From Duncaniella sp. (GTDB lineage Bacteria; Bacteroidota; Bacteroidia; Bacteroidales; Muribaculaceae): a stretch of 14,826 nucleotides of DNA. The notes under the pieces were generated by a model. That model had not been told where the DNA came from. It ran no database searches and worked only from the letters and a program-made list of their open reading frames with translations. Position numbers and translations under genes: made by a program. How positions within the stretch are numbered: position 1 is the stretch's first letter; each line of letters opens with the position of its first letter. This document shows positions 7,407 to 14,732 of this stretch, one piece after another. The stretch covers positions 1-14,826 of the forward strand of contig NZ_JAIDEN010000180.1 of assembly GCF_029054785.1 (NCBI RefSeq), given 5' to 3'.

Positions 7407-9839
7407 TCAGTTGTTGGCTGTCGACATGATATTGGCGAAAACTCCGGCGGCTGTCACTCCGGCACCGGCGCCATAGCCCTGGATGAGCATCGGATATTCA
7501 TGATAGCGCTCTGTTGTCAGCAATACGATGTTGTTTGAGCCTTCAAGTCCATAGAAGGGATGACGGCTGTCGACGGCCTGGAGGCCTACGCTCATCTTGC
7601 CGTTCTCCATCTTCGCCACAAAGCGCCAGCGTTTGCCTTCGGAAGCGAGGGCCTGACGGCGGGTTTCGAAATCGGCATCGAGTTCCGGAAGTTTTTTCCA
7701 GAAATCGTCGAGCGAGCCTGCAAACATTTCGTCCGGGACGAAAAGATTTTTCTCAACCTCCTCCTGCTCGGCCTTGTAGCCGGCCTCACGGGTGAGGATG
7801 ACCAGTTTGCGCACCACATCCTGACCGCTGAGGTCGATACGCGGATCCGGTTCGCTGTAACCAAGCTCTTTGGCAAGACGCACGGTCTCGGAGAAGGGCA
7901 CGGTCTCGGATATTGCGTTGAATATGAAGTTGAGCGTTCCGCTGAGGACGGCTTCGATTTTAAGGATCCTGTCACCTGAGGAAACAAGGTCGTTGATCGT
8001 CCCGATGATGGGCAGACCGGCTCCTACGTTTGTCTCGAAAAGATATTTCACTCCGCGCTGCAAGGCTGTTGACTTCAGGCTGCGGTAAGTGTCATAACTG
8101 CTTGATGCTGCCACTTTGTTGGCGGCCACCACCGATATGTTATTGTCGAGGAAAGTCTGATAGAGCGAGGCAACCTCCTTGCTGGCGGTGCAGTCGACGA
8201 ACACGCTGTTGAAGATGTTCATGCCGACAATTCCGTCGCGAAGATGCTCCGGCGAGCTCTCCGGACTTGCTTCAAGCTGCTCGCGATATGTCACCAGATC
8301 AATTCCCGCACGGTTGAAAATCGCCTTGTGGCTGGAAGCGATGCCGACGACATTGAGCTTCAGCCTGTGTGTCTGCATCAGCTTCTCCTGCTGGCTGCGG
8401 ATCTGTTCGATCAGCATTCCGCCGACCGTGCCGACACCGCAGATGAAGAGGTTCAGTTCCTTGAACTCGCTCAGGAAGAAGGAGTCGTGGATGACGTTGA
8501 GCGATTTGCGGAGATAGTCACCGTGGACCACAAAAGAGATATTGGTCTCACTTGCTCCCTGCGCACAGGCTATGACGCTGATACCGCTGCGGCCCAATGT
8601 GCCGAACAGCTTGCCGGCGATGCCGGGGGTGTGCTTCATGTTCTCGCCGACGATGGCCACGGTTGCCAGTCCGCTTTCGGCATGCATCGGGAACATCGCT
8701 CCCTCCTCGATCTCCTTGGCAAACTCGTTGTCGAGGACTTCGATGGCTGCGGGGGCATCCTCGTCGCGCACACCGATAGATGTCGAGTTTTCCGACGAAG
8801 CCTGGCTCACCATGAAGACCGAAATACCGTTTTCGGCCAAAGCCGTGAAGATTCGGCGGTTGACACCGATGACACCGACCATCGAAAGACCGGTGACGGT
8901 GATGAGCGAGGTGCCGCTTATGCTTGAAATGCCTTTGATCGGCTTGCGGTCATCTTCAATCTCACTGCGGATGACGGTTCCTGCCGACTGCGGGTTGAAC
9001 GTATTTTTTACATATATCGGAATGTTTTTCACACAGACCGGATAGATCGTAGGGGGATAGATCACTTTTGCACCGAAGTTGCAAAGCTCCATCGCCTCCA
9101 CATAGCTGAGTGCGTTGATGGTGTAGGCCGTCGGGATTACACGCGGATCAGCCGTCATGAAACCGTCGACATCTGTCCATATCTCCAGCGCCTCGGCTTC
9201 AAGAGCTGCCGCAATGATCGAAGCCGTGTAGTCACTGCCGCCACGGCCGAGATTGGTCACTTCACCTGAATCGCGGTCAGAGCTGATGAAGCCCGGAACA
9301 ATATGGATTCCGGCCTTAAGCACTTCAGGGCTGAATTCCTCGACCACAAGACGGCGGGTCAGCTCACTGTCAAGCAGCGAACGGCCATGCTTGCGCTCTG
9401 TCTTGATGAAACTTCGGGAATCATGCAGGACCGCGCCTGAGATCAGACGGGCCACGATACGGCTGCTGAGCCGTTCTCCATAGCTGACGATAGTAGCCTG
9501 TGTTTTAGGGCTGAGATCACGAATCAGGAAGACTCCCTGATATATCGAGGAAAGCTCCGCCAAAAGCGAATTAGTTTCCAGAATCAAATCCTCTTGTCCG
9601 TCACTGATCACCTCGGCGATCATCTCGTGATGACGACGTACTATGGTCTGAAACATATCCTGGTAGGCCTCATTGCCCTCAGACGCCATTCGGGCCGTCT
9701 TTATCAGCATGTCTGTGACACCGCCGAGAGCGCTGACCACCACTACCACAGGGAAATCCTGAGACTCAACAATATCCTTGAGATTCAGGATACTGCTTGC
9801 GGAACCTACGGATGTCCCGCCAAATTTTAATACTTTCAT
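7407..9839 (-). CDS. thrA: Bifunctional aspartokinase / homoserine dehydrogenase
   Basis: An 810-residue fusion that catalyses the first and third steps from aspartate to homoserine. The aspartokinase part covers about residues 1-295: KFGGTSVGS at 5-13, GRGGSDYTA at 198-206, and WTDVDGFMTADPR at 221-233. Two ACT regulatory modules follow, about 312-380 and 390-460. The homoserine dehydrogenase part starts near 463 with the NAD(P) loop CGVGTVGG (467-474). It has the ANK segment with Lys575, ETNVGAGLPII near 602-612, SGTLNFIF near 633-640, and the catalytic EPDPRIDLSGQDV region with Asp669 and Lys678. Length and order match ThrA/MetL fusions; position in an operon with thrC favours ThrA and threonine feedback through the ACT domains. 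It is first in the operon with a clear promoter upstream. Confidence 0.96.
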   Translation of the reverse strand: MKVLKFGGTSVGSASSILNLKDIVESQDFPVVVVVSALGGVTDMLIKTARMASEGNEAYQDMFQTIVRRHHEMIAEVISDGQEDLILETNSLLAELSSIYQGVFLIRDLSPKTQATIVSYGERLSSRIVARLISGAVLHDSRSFIKTERKHGRSLLDSELTRRLVVEEFSPEVLKAGIHIVPGFISSDRDSGEVTNLGRGGSDYTASIIAAALEAEALEIWTDVDGFMTADPRVIPTAYTINALSYVEAMELCNFGAKVIYPPTIYPVCVKNIPIYVKNTFNPQSAGTVIRSEIEDDRKPIKGISSISGTSLITVTGLSMVGVIGVNRRIFTALAENGISVFMVSQASSENSTSIGVRDEDAPAAIEVLDNEFAKEIEEGAMFPMHAESGLATVAIVGENMKHTPGIAGKLFGTLGRSGISVIACAQGASETNISFVVHGDYLRKSLNVIHDSFFLSEFKELNLFICGVGTVGGMLIEQIRSQQEKLMQTHRLKLNVVGIASSHKAIFNRAGIDLVTYREQLEASPESSPEHLRDGIVGMNIFNSVFVDCTASKEVASLYQTFLDNNISVVAANKVAASSSYDTYRSLKSTALQRGVKYLFETNVGAGLPIIGTINDLVSSGDRILKIEAVLSGTLNFIFNAISETVPFSETVRLAKELGYSEPDPRIDLSGQDVVRKLVILTREAGYKAEQEEVEKNLFVPDEMFAGSLDDFWKKLPELDADFETRRQALASEGKRWRFVAKMENGKMSVGLQAVDSRHPFYGLEGSNNIVLLTTERYHEYPMLIQGYGAGAGVTAAGVFANIMSTANN

Positions 9840-9848
9840 TTAAAAGGT

Positions 9849-9908
9849 TTATTGATTGGTTAAACCGGCGAACGTCACCACACAAACGGCGAATCTGCCA
9901 CCGGCCAT
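9849..9908 (-). other. Possible 19-codon leader ORF before thrA
   Basis: An ATG at 9908 opens a short frame, MAGGRFAVCVVTFAGLTNQ, which stops 9 bases before the thrA ATG. It lies fully inside the predicted leader of the thrA transcript. The leader can also form a 7-bp stem (CCGGTGG with TCGCCGG). The peptide has only two Thr and no Ile codons, so it is not a classical threonine attenuator. It may be chance. Confidence 0.2.
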
Positions 9909-9942
9909 ACTTAACTGTAACGGTTGTTTTTTATTCAACTGA

Positions 9943-9975
9943 CAAAGTTAAACAAATTTCCAATTCTTCACCAAA
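9943..9975 (-). promoter_or_regulatory. thrA: Bacteroidetes-type promoter of the threonine operon
   Basis: On the minus strand, TTTG (9975-9972), 21 bases, then TAACTTTG (9950-9943). The -7 octamer is identical to that of mutA. The start site should be near 9937, giving a leader of about 98 bases. The rest of the 9840-10082 gap holds the possible leader ORF and no clear terminator for the gene at 10083. Confidence 0.75.
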
Positions 9976-10082
9976 GTTTTACAATAAAATAAATTCAGCA
10001 CCAATCAGACACTCATTACGACTGCTATCAGATAGACCTAACAACACATGGCGGCATCCCTCGAAACGAAGTCGATCTAATA

Positions 10083-11027
10083 TCACAGTCCTTCTCCCAT
10101 CGCCAAACGGACGAACGTCTCGCATTTGGCGCGGTATTCTTTTTCAGCGTAGAGGTTCTCGATGTAGTAAGGCGGGATGCTGTGGTAGCCGAATTTCGCG
10201 CCGAGTATCGCACAGGCGACCGCCGCATTGGTGTCGGCATCGCCTCCCTCATTGACCACGGCAAGCAATCCGTCTTCAAACGACCGCGAGTGCCAATAGC
10301 ACCACAGACCCGCTGCAAGAGTTCGGAATGTGTAACCGATACCAGGCTGTTCGGAAAGTTTTAATTCTGCAATATCCGTAAAAGAATATGCCATATTAAT
10401 CCAATCTTTCAGTTCCGCGTCTGTTGTCATGACTAAAACATCGTCTTTTGAAAGCATCCTATCGGTCCATACCGCACAATTAATCAGCCACGAAGCAATA
10501 CGACATGAAATCACACAGCGAGGATCGTAATGAGTCAGGCGACAAGCCTCATCAACCCAGTCCTGATTATACCGATTCCACAGACCAATAGGCGACGTCC
10601 GCATCAAAGCCCCGTTTGCAGCACTATTGCACCTCGTAGACTCCCAAACAATTTTTGAGACTTCAAAAGGCGCATCGGTATAATCACCGCACATAAGGAC
10701 CTTAACCATATGCCGCCCTATGCCCAAAGGCACTCCATTATACCAATTTTTAAAATTTACGGCAGCCTTACGATAATCAAAGCCATTCGGGCTAAAAGCA
10801 TCAAGAAGACACAGCATCATCTCTGTGTCATCCGTCCATGCTCCTTTAGCCCATCTTCGTCTGTGAGCATCCTGAATTATTTGTCCGTAATATCTCAGAC
10901 CTTCAGGATAATACTTAGCGACTTCTTCCTTACTCATAAATTCCGTGCCAAGCCCCAGCGCATCGCCGACGGCCTGTCCGTAAAGACAGCCCATCATCCT
11001 GTCATATATTTCCTCCTGTCGCGCCAT
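10083..11027 (-). CDS. ADP-ribosylglycohydrolase family protein
   Basis: A 314-residue protein of the DraG/ARH fold, which removes ADP-ribose from proteins or cleaves related ADP-ribosides in a Mg-dependent reaction. Motifs in order: GCLYGQAVGDALG at 13-25, the metal-binding WTDDTEM with Thr65-Asp66-Asp67, NGALMR at 138-143, HYDPR at 166-170, and NEGGDADTNAA at 259-269 with Asp263 and Asp265. All key metal ligands are therefore present, and it should be active. Length is normal for the family. No signal peptide is seen, so it acts in the cytoplasm. It starts 39 bases after the stop of the four-CXXC protein on the same strand, with no promoter in between, so the two are probably co-transcribed. 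No ADP-ribosyltransferase partner is seen, so the substrate is unknown. Confidence 0.9.
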   Translation of the reverse strand: MARQEEIYDRMMGCLYGQAVGDALGLGTEFMSKEEVAKYYPEGLRYYGQIIQDAHRRRWAKGAWTDDTEMMLCLLDAFSPNGFDYRKAAVNFKNWYNGVPLGIGRHMVKVLMCGDYTDAPFEVSKIVWESTRCNSAANGALMRTSPIGLWNRYNQDWVDEACRLTHYDPRCVISCRIASWLINCAVWTDRMLSKDDVLVMTTDAELKDWINMAYSFTDIAELKLSEQPGIGYTFRTLAAGLWCYWHSRSFEDGLLAVVNEGGDADTNAAVACAILGAKFGYHSIPPYYIENLYAEKEYRAKCETFVRLAMGEGL

Positions 11028-11066
11028 ATACTTTCTGAATGATACTTGTTTTAAGAGTTTTAGAGA

Positions 11067-11858
11067 TTAACGTGATGATTTCACCAACTTTATACCGGTC
11101 AGATTTTCTACTGACCTGATATAGGCTTCCGATTCATTGTCGATTGAGTCACAAGAGCCATCGAGATATGATTGTCCGTATCGTTCCCAAAAATCTATCA
11201 GGTCGGAAACATTGTTGTAAATGTCGGCACCGGTGGTCACTTGCAAATGTTGTTTCCCGGAATCTCCGGCTTTAAAGAAAAAGCATGGAAATGCACTCCT
11301 TTCACGCCCCCATAACTTATTCCATGAATAATAATTCTGCCATTTGGCCTTATCCGTTTTTATATCCGTGTCATCCTTGAACATACGCGACATAAACATA
11401 TCTCTCAGACACTTGGCGCAGATAATTTCAAAGTGTGCGATGGCTCCAATCTTTGATATCAGCGCCTGGAAGTTGCTGTTGCAATAATCCTTGTAATTAG
11501 CCTCTATAAGTTTCACCTCCTTGCCGCAACGGTCACACTTGCAATTCACATCCTCCGGATAAACAGTTTCATATTCACAATCGACGATTCCTTGCAATCC
11601 ATAATCATCCGGGTTGATTATATCAGTTTCGAGTGATCGCCATTTGGGCATAATTTGCGTTCCGTCATAGTATTCAAATCTATATTTCAGCAAATACTTC
11701 TGATGGCACTGCTGGCATTCCCACGTGAAAAGCTCGACGAGTTCCTTTTGGGACGGTCCATTTTCTCCGGTCACGGTAACAATTTCCTTGCGGAATTCAT
11801 CAATCATTCCACAATGAGGACATCTTATAATTGGCAAGTTGCGATTCGCAGGTGTCAT
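11067..11858 (-). CDS. Uncharacterised protein with four CXXC pairs (putative zinc ribbon)
   Basis: A 263-residue protein that I do not recognise. Four CXXC pairs are evenly spread over the first 150 residues: CPHC (13-16), CQQC (48-51), CDRC (108-111) and CAKC (147-150). This suggests two zinc-ribbon-like sites, one from the first two pairs and one from the last two. Between them are aromatic-rich beta-like stretches. Residues 155-263 lack cysteine pairs, are rich in Trp, Tyr and Asp, and include KWQNYYSWNKLWGRER and DLIDFWERYG. There is no signal peptide or membrane segment, so it is cytoplasmic. A nucleic-acid or protein-binding role would fit the ribbons, but this is inference. It lies upstream of the ADP-ribosylglycohydrolase gene in the same direction. 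The start ATG 11858-11856 sits ten residues before the first CXXC. Confidence 0.75.
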   Translation of the reverse strand: MTPANRNLPIIRCPHCGMIDEFRKEIVTVTGENGPSQKELVELFTWECQQCHQKYLLKYRFEYYDGTQIMPKWRSLETDIINPDDYGLQGIVDCEYETVYPEDVNCKCDRCGKEVKLIEANYKDYCNSNFQALISKIGAIAHFEIICAKCLRDMFMSRMFKDDTDIKTDKAKWQNYYSWNKLWGRERSAFPCFFFKAGDSGKQHLQVTTGADIYNNVSDLIDFWERYGQSYLDGSCDSIDNESEAYIRSVENLTGIKLVKSSR

Positions 11859-11882
11859 GGCAGGCGTTTTTATTTTACTTCA

Positions 11883-11908
11883 TAAAGATACCGCTTTTCT
11901 CCGAAAAG
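11883..11908 (-). promoter_or_regulatory. Weak promoter candidate with a dyad, upstream of the four-CXXC gene
   Basis: On the minus strand TATCTTTA (11890-11883) is one base from TAnnTTTG and lies 25 bases before the ATG. The -33 element would be a poor TTTA. A 6-bp dyad, CTTTTC-TCC-GAAAAG (11894-11908), lies directly upstream in the spacer and could be an operator, or just part of the terminator tail of the upstream gene. Confidence 0.35.
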
Positions 11909-11909
11909 T

Positions 11910-11950
11910 AAACCGAAAGCCGGGGAATTTTTTCAAATAATAATCCCGGC
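11910..11950 (-). terminator. Probable terminator after the lipoprotein gene
   Basis: GCCGGG (11919-11924) pairs with CCCGGC (11945-11950), extended by three A-T pairs after a small bulge. The stem begins one base past the TAA at 11952-11954, and on the minus strand TTTCGGTTTACTTTTC follows. It would end the three-gene operon before the four-CXXC gene. Confidence 0.55.
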
Positions 11951-11951
11951 C

Positions 11952-12707
11952 TTAATCCCACTTTTCGATTTCAAATGATACTTGTTTTAAGGAGTCGCCT
12001 TGTAATTCGTATGTGGTTATGTGTGTCTCCTGCATGTTAGCGCAGTACTCTGTCTCAACCCGCTTCGTCACCGCTAATGATTGATGAGGCGACGATCCAA
12101 CGAACGATATCCACATTTCGACTATGGAGCTGCCTCCGGATTGATAATGAATGCGTATTGTCTTGTTTTCATAATCAAATTCCGTCTCACCTCTGTCTCC
12201 AAAAATAAAATATGTAAACGGTTCCTTATCCATAGGCGACAGGAAACCGATGCAGGGTTCATTGTTGTTGCCGTTGACCAAATCAAAACATGCGAATCGA
12301 GTGCTGTTATAACCTATATATGGCACAATGAAATCAGGCTCGCCGTCAAAATTGACATCCATAAAGAAAAAGTCGCCGTAGCGGCCTGTCAGTTCCTGTT
12401 TAGTCGGCAGGTCGATCTCCATCGCGCATGAGTCGCTCGTCAGCTCTATATTTGAGGGAAGTCCATGCAAAGCTAAATAGCGGTTGATTGAGTCACCACG
12501 CTCAAAATGCCACAGACACAGGTCCTTTGTTTTCAAAATTGAAATGTCGTAGCCGTTGGGATGGTTTGTCAGATTGACAACAGCGCTCCCCTCGCCAAAA
12601 AATTCAGGCACTCCGACATTTACTCCGACATTTGTCTCTTTGTCATTCCGACAGGCCGTAAGCAGCAATAAGCCTAACAATAATTTTTTCATCTTTAATA
12701 TCGTCAT
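11952..12707 (-). CDS. Hypothetical lipoprotein with a DxNxDGxxD calcium-type loop
   Basis: A 251-residue envelope protein. MTILKMKKLLLGLLLLTAC is a clear lipoprotein signal with lipobox LTAC and lipidation at Cys19. A second ATG at 12692 (MKKLLLG...) would also give a good signal. I keep 12707 because its ATG overlaps the upstream stop as ATGA, which suggests coupled translation. Near residues 114-128, FFMDVNFDGEPDFIV holds the loop Asp117-Asn119-Asp121-Gly-Asp125, as in EF-hand-like and FG-GAP/XAC2610-related proteins, so Ca binding is plausible. The remainder looks beta-rich (FDLVNGNNNE, FDYENKTIRIHYQSGGSS). The function is unknown. It is the last gene of the operon, behind the SanA-like gene. 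Confidence 0.75.
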   Translation of the reverse strand: MTILKMKKLLLGLLLLTACRNDKETNVGVNVGVPEFFGEGSAVVNLTNHPNGYDISILKTKDLCLWHFERGDSINRYLALHGLPSNIELTSDSCAMEIDLPTKQELTGRYGDFFFMDVNFDGEPDFIVPYIGYNSTRFACFDLVNGNNNEPCIGFLSPMDKEPFTYFIFGDRGETEFDYENKTIRIHYQSGGSSIVEMWISFVGSSPHQSLAVTKRVETEYCANMQETHITTYELQGDSLKQVSFEIEKWD

Positions 12708-13273
12708 CTGTCAACAATCATCATTTTCACTCTTGCGAGAAATTCTCTTGAAATATTTTTGATTTTCTTACCGATCAACTTCGGAGTTTCGGCATCGTAA
12801 GCCCTTGCACAGAGTCCGTGACGGTCTGCAAGATATAGCGCACGTTCGTTATGGTATCTCTGAGATATGAGTGTCACACTGTCAGTCAGCTCTTTCGCCC
12901 TGACAATCGAGTTGACGGTTCGCGTTCCCTGATAGTCCAAAACGATTGAATCGGCAGGCACTCCTTTCATGGCTAAAGAATCACGCATGGCAGTCAATTC
13001 ATTGCAGCCATCGGCATAATCACCACCGCTTGCAATAATCCGATCTATTTTCTTGCTTTTAAATAGTTCTACTGCCGCGTCAATCCGCGTATCAAAATAG
13101 TAGTTATGCTCAAAAGGCGATGTTCCAAGCAACAGACCATATCTGCAATAAGGCACATCGTCCACCGCATCATATAGCCGACCCTTGGCATTGGCGCTCA
13201 CCAACGCATAGCAAACGCCAATTGCCAGAATCATAATGCCGACAATGGCGACAAAGACCTTAAAATTACACAT
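12704..13273 (-). CDS. SanA/YdcF-type DUF218 membrane-anchored protein
   Basis: A 189-residue protein with one N-terminal membrane helix (about residues 4-27) and a DUF218 domain from about 45 to 160. Recognisable blocks are YGLLLGTSP (45-53), YFDTRIDAAVELFKSKKIDRIIASGG (59-84 region), NELTAMRDSLAMKGVP (91-106), the DYQGTRTVNSI loop (113-123), and LISQRYHNERALYLA (135-149). These match the SanA branch, known in E. coli for vancomycin exclusion at high temperature and linked to envelope integrity; the biochemical activity is not established. The domain is probably periplasmic. The ATG overlaps the 3' end of the preceding AT-rich gene by 8 bases, and its stop overlaps the next start by ATGA, so the three genes are one operon. 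Confidence 0.85.
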   Translation of the reverse strand: MCNFKVFVAIVGIMILAIGVCYALVSANAKGRLYDAVDDVPYCRYGLLLGTSPFEHNYYFDTRIDAAVELFKSKKIDRIIASGGDYADGCNELTAMRDSLAMKGVPADSIVLDYQGTRTVNSIVRAKELTDSVTLISQRYHNERALYLADRHGLCARAYDAETPKLIGKKIKNISREFLARVKMMIVDR

Positions 13274-14255
13274 TCGCTAACGAATCTATCTGCCCTACAA
13301 ATTCATTCTTGATTATTGTTACCAGACATGTCAAGCCTTCTTGAAAGAATTTTTTCATAAAGGGATATTTCGATATTATGGTTTTACTCTTAAAATTAAT
13401 ATCTTTAGCAATTGCTATTCTCTTTTCAAGCGGCATCGCTTTATATCCACACATAATCTCCCAATATTCAGCGGTCGTATCATAGGACTCCATTGAGGAC
13501 AACATCACCATTGCATATATTACATAAGCCAATATCTCTGACCCTGTTATTCCCAATTTTAACTCAAATATCTTACCTTCCGAAGTCTGACCATTAATCG
13601 TAATAGTCATTCTTGAAGAATTCGTATTTTTAGTATAATGATCCTCATATATAATTGATGAATCAAAAAGCCAATTATTAATCTCAATGGGCTTCTTTTC
13701 TCCATTTTGGAAAATATCTAACCGATAAATTGTGTGAGAGCCATAATGATCCCAATTCCTGATATATGTCGGGATAGCAGATATTCGTATTGCTGAAAAA
13801 TCAACATCTTCTTCATACCGTTCTAATTGCCGAAGCTTTCCGATGGTTTCCTCTAATATGAAAACTTGTCTGTTCATTATTGATTCGTTTTTTAAATTTC
13901 CGATCTCTTTTAACACATTTTCAGTACTTATTGAATCGTTTGCTTCATTCCTAACGAGTCCCTGATTAGCAGCTATAAGTTTAGATTTAAAATTATCAAA
14001 GTTTATAATATCATCATCTTCAACAATTTGAAGTCCATTCATTATAGCGTTAGTAATTTGGTCAATATTTTTATCTGTGATTTCAAGATCATTGTTTTTT
14101 ATATCAGCAATATAGGATTCTATATAATTATATATATTTGAGACAAATTTTTCTCTTGCATTGTCATCTTCATCATATAAGTAATCTTCTTCTATTAGAT
14201 ATATATTTTGACTAATATCTTTTAATTTTTCCTGAGTTAAAATACATTTTTGCAT
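13266..14255 (-). CDS. Hypothetical cytoplasmic protein, AT-rich
   Basis: A 329-residue protein that I do not recognise. The N-terminal half (about 1-150) is strongly acidic and predicted mainly helical, with Asn/Asp/Ile-rich stretches and possible coiled-coil segments around 110-150 (NVLKEIGNLKNESIMNRQVF, then ILEETIGKLRQLERYEEDV). The middle (about 155-235) looks beta-rich (SAIRISAIPTYIRNW, HTIYRLDIFQNGEKKPIEI, SRMTITINGQTSEGKIFELK). The C-terminal part is helical, with a moderately hydrophobic segment GSEILAYVIYAMVMLSS near 245-261 that is more likely a buried helix than a membrane span. There is no signal peptide. Base composition is the most AT-rich of any gene here, which suggests horizontal origin. 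It heads the operon with the SanA-like protein and the lipoprotein. Confidence 0.7.
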   Translation of the reverse strand: MQKCILTQEKLKDISQNIYLIEEDYLYDEDDNAREKFVSNIYNYIESYIADIKNNDLEITDKNIDQITNAIMNGLQIVEDDDIINFDNFKSKLIAANQGLVRNEANDSISTENVLKEIGNLKNESIMNRQVFILEETIGKLRQLERYEEDVDFSAIRISAIPTYIRNWDHYGSHTIYRLDIFQNGEKKPIEINNWLFDSSIIYEDHYTKNTNSSRMTITINGQTSEGKIFELKLGITGSEILAYVIYAMVMLSSMESYDTTAEYWEIMCGYKAMPLEKRIAIAKDINFKSKTIISKYPFMKKFFQEGLTCLVTIIKNEFVGQIDSLANV

Positions 14256-14317
14256 ATTAATTCATTTCTAAAGTGCTAATACAGAATTTTAGCTATAAAA
14301 AGCCACTCATAATTTGA

Positions 14318-14325
14318 CAAATATA
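14318..14325 (-). promoter_or_regulatory. Possible -7 element before the AT-rich hypothetical gene
   Basis: TATATTTG on the minus strand matches TAnnTTTG and lies 62 bases before the ATG at 14255. No TTTG is found at the right distance upstream, so only half of the promoter is supported. Confidence 0.4.
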
Positions 14326-14420
14326 CAAAAAATGTTATTGGCGGGGCTATTATCGGGCATGTTTTTCAACATAAATTCCAATAGCCATTAACCATCATTG
14401 GGATCTGACTGTCAACTATC

Positions 14421-14570
14421 TTACATTTTAATTTCATTCTTTTCAGGTCTGTGACCGGAAAATTTTTTCACCTGAAAATTTGACTTTCGGGGTGTAGGCG
14501 GGTATATTAGACGGAGGCCTCCGAATAAGATGGCGTTTAATGACCGGTTCCGAACACCATCCAAGATCAT
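14421..14570 (-). CDS. Doubtful 49-codon ORF inside the symmetric intergenic region
   Basis: An ATG at 14570 opens a frame to TAA 14423-14421. It encodes a basic peptide beginning MILDGVRNRSLNAILFGG and ending HRPEKNEIKM. The same frame is open upstream, without an ATG, through the long palindrome to a TAA near 14685. The frame runs over the 12-bp palindrome and the 9-bp inverted repeat, so it may simply be an open stretch inside a repeat. I know no family for it, and no promoter or ribosome-binding site is visible. Confidence 0.2.
   Translation of the reverse strand: MILDGVRNRSLNAILFGGLRLIYPPTPRKSNFQVKKFSGHRPEKNEIKM
14440..14478. repeat. 9-bp inverted repeat with 21-base loop
   Basis: TTTTCAGGT (14440-14448) and ACCTGAAAA (14470-14478) are perfect reverse complements. 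Neither side has a T-tract at the right place, so a terminator is unlikely. It could be a protein-binding dyad or part of the larger repeat region. Confidence 0.5.
14512..14523. repeat. Perfect 12-bp palindrome CGGAGGCCTCCG
   Basis: A self-complementary GC-rich dodecamer in otherwise mixed sequence, between the inverted repeat at 14440 and the long palindrome at 14595. No gene start is close enough to assign it as an operator. Confidence 0.5.
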
Positions 14571-14594
14571 TTTAAGAGGTTGTTTAAAAACAAG

Positions 14595-14716
14595 AGTTAA
14601 AATCTGAGTGGTGTATCTTTTAGATAAATTGCTGTAAATGAGAAAGGAGCATAGCGAGCTATGCGACTGACGAATTTCAACAATTTAGCAAAAGAGACAC
14701 CAAGGCTAAGGTAACT
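14595..14716. repeat. 122-base imperfect palindrome centred on GCATAGC-GA-GCTATGC
   Basis: The core is a perfect 7-bp dyad (14649-14655 with 14658-14664). Outside it, GGTGTATCTTTTAGATAAAT (14610-14629) faces the complement of ATTTAGCAAAAGAGACACC (14683-14701). Left TAAATTGCTGTAAAT likewise mirrors right AATTTCAACAATTTA with three differences. Still further out, AGTTA (14595-14599) faces TAACT (14712-14716) at equal spacing. Two long arms of about 60 bases therefore mirror each other with scattered mismatches and a 2-base length difference. As DNA this could cruciform; as RNA it would make a long hairpin. No ORF of note lies inside. It resembles a REP/MITE-type element. Confidence 0.7.
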
Positions 14717-14732
14717 TTAAAAAGTCTCAAAC

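Noticed and set aside
8244..8927. 227-codon plus-strand frame antisense to thrA
   Set aside because: It lies fully inside the intact thrA gene and has no recognisable motif.
9849..9908. Classical threonine attenuator leader peptide
   Set aside because: The short peptide has only two Thr and no Ile codons, and no terminator with a T-tract follows it.
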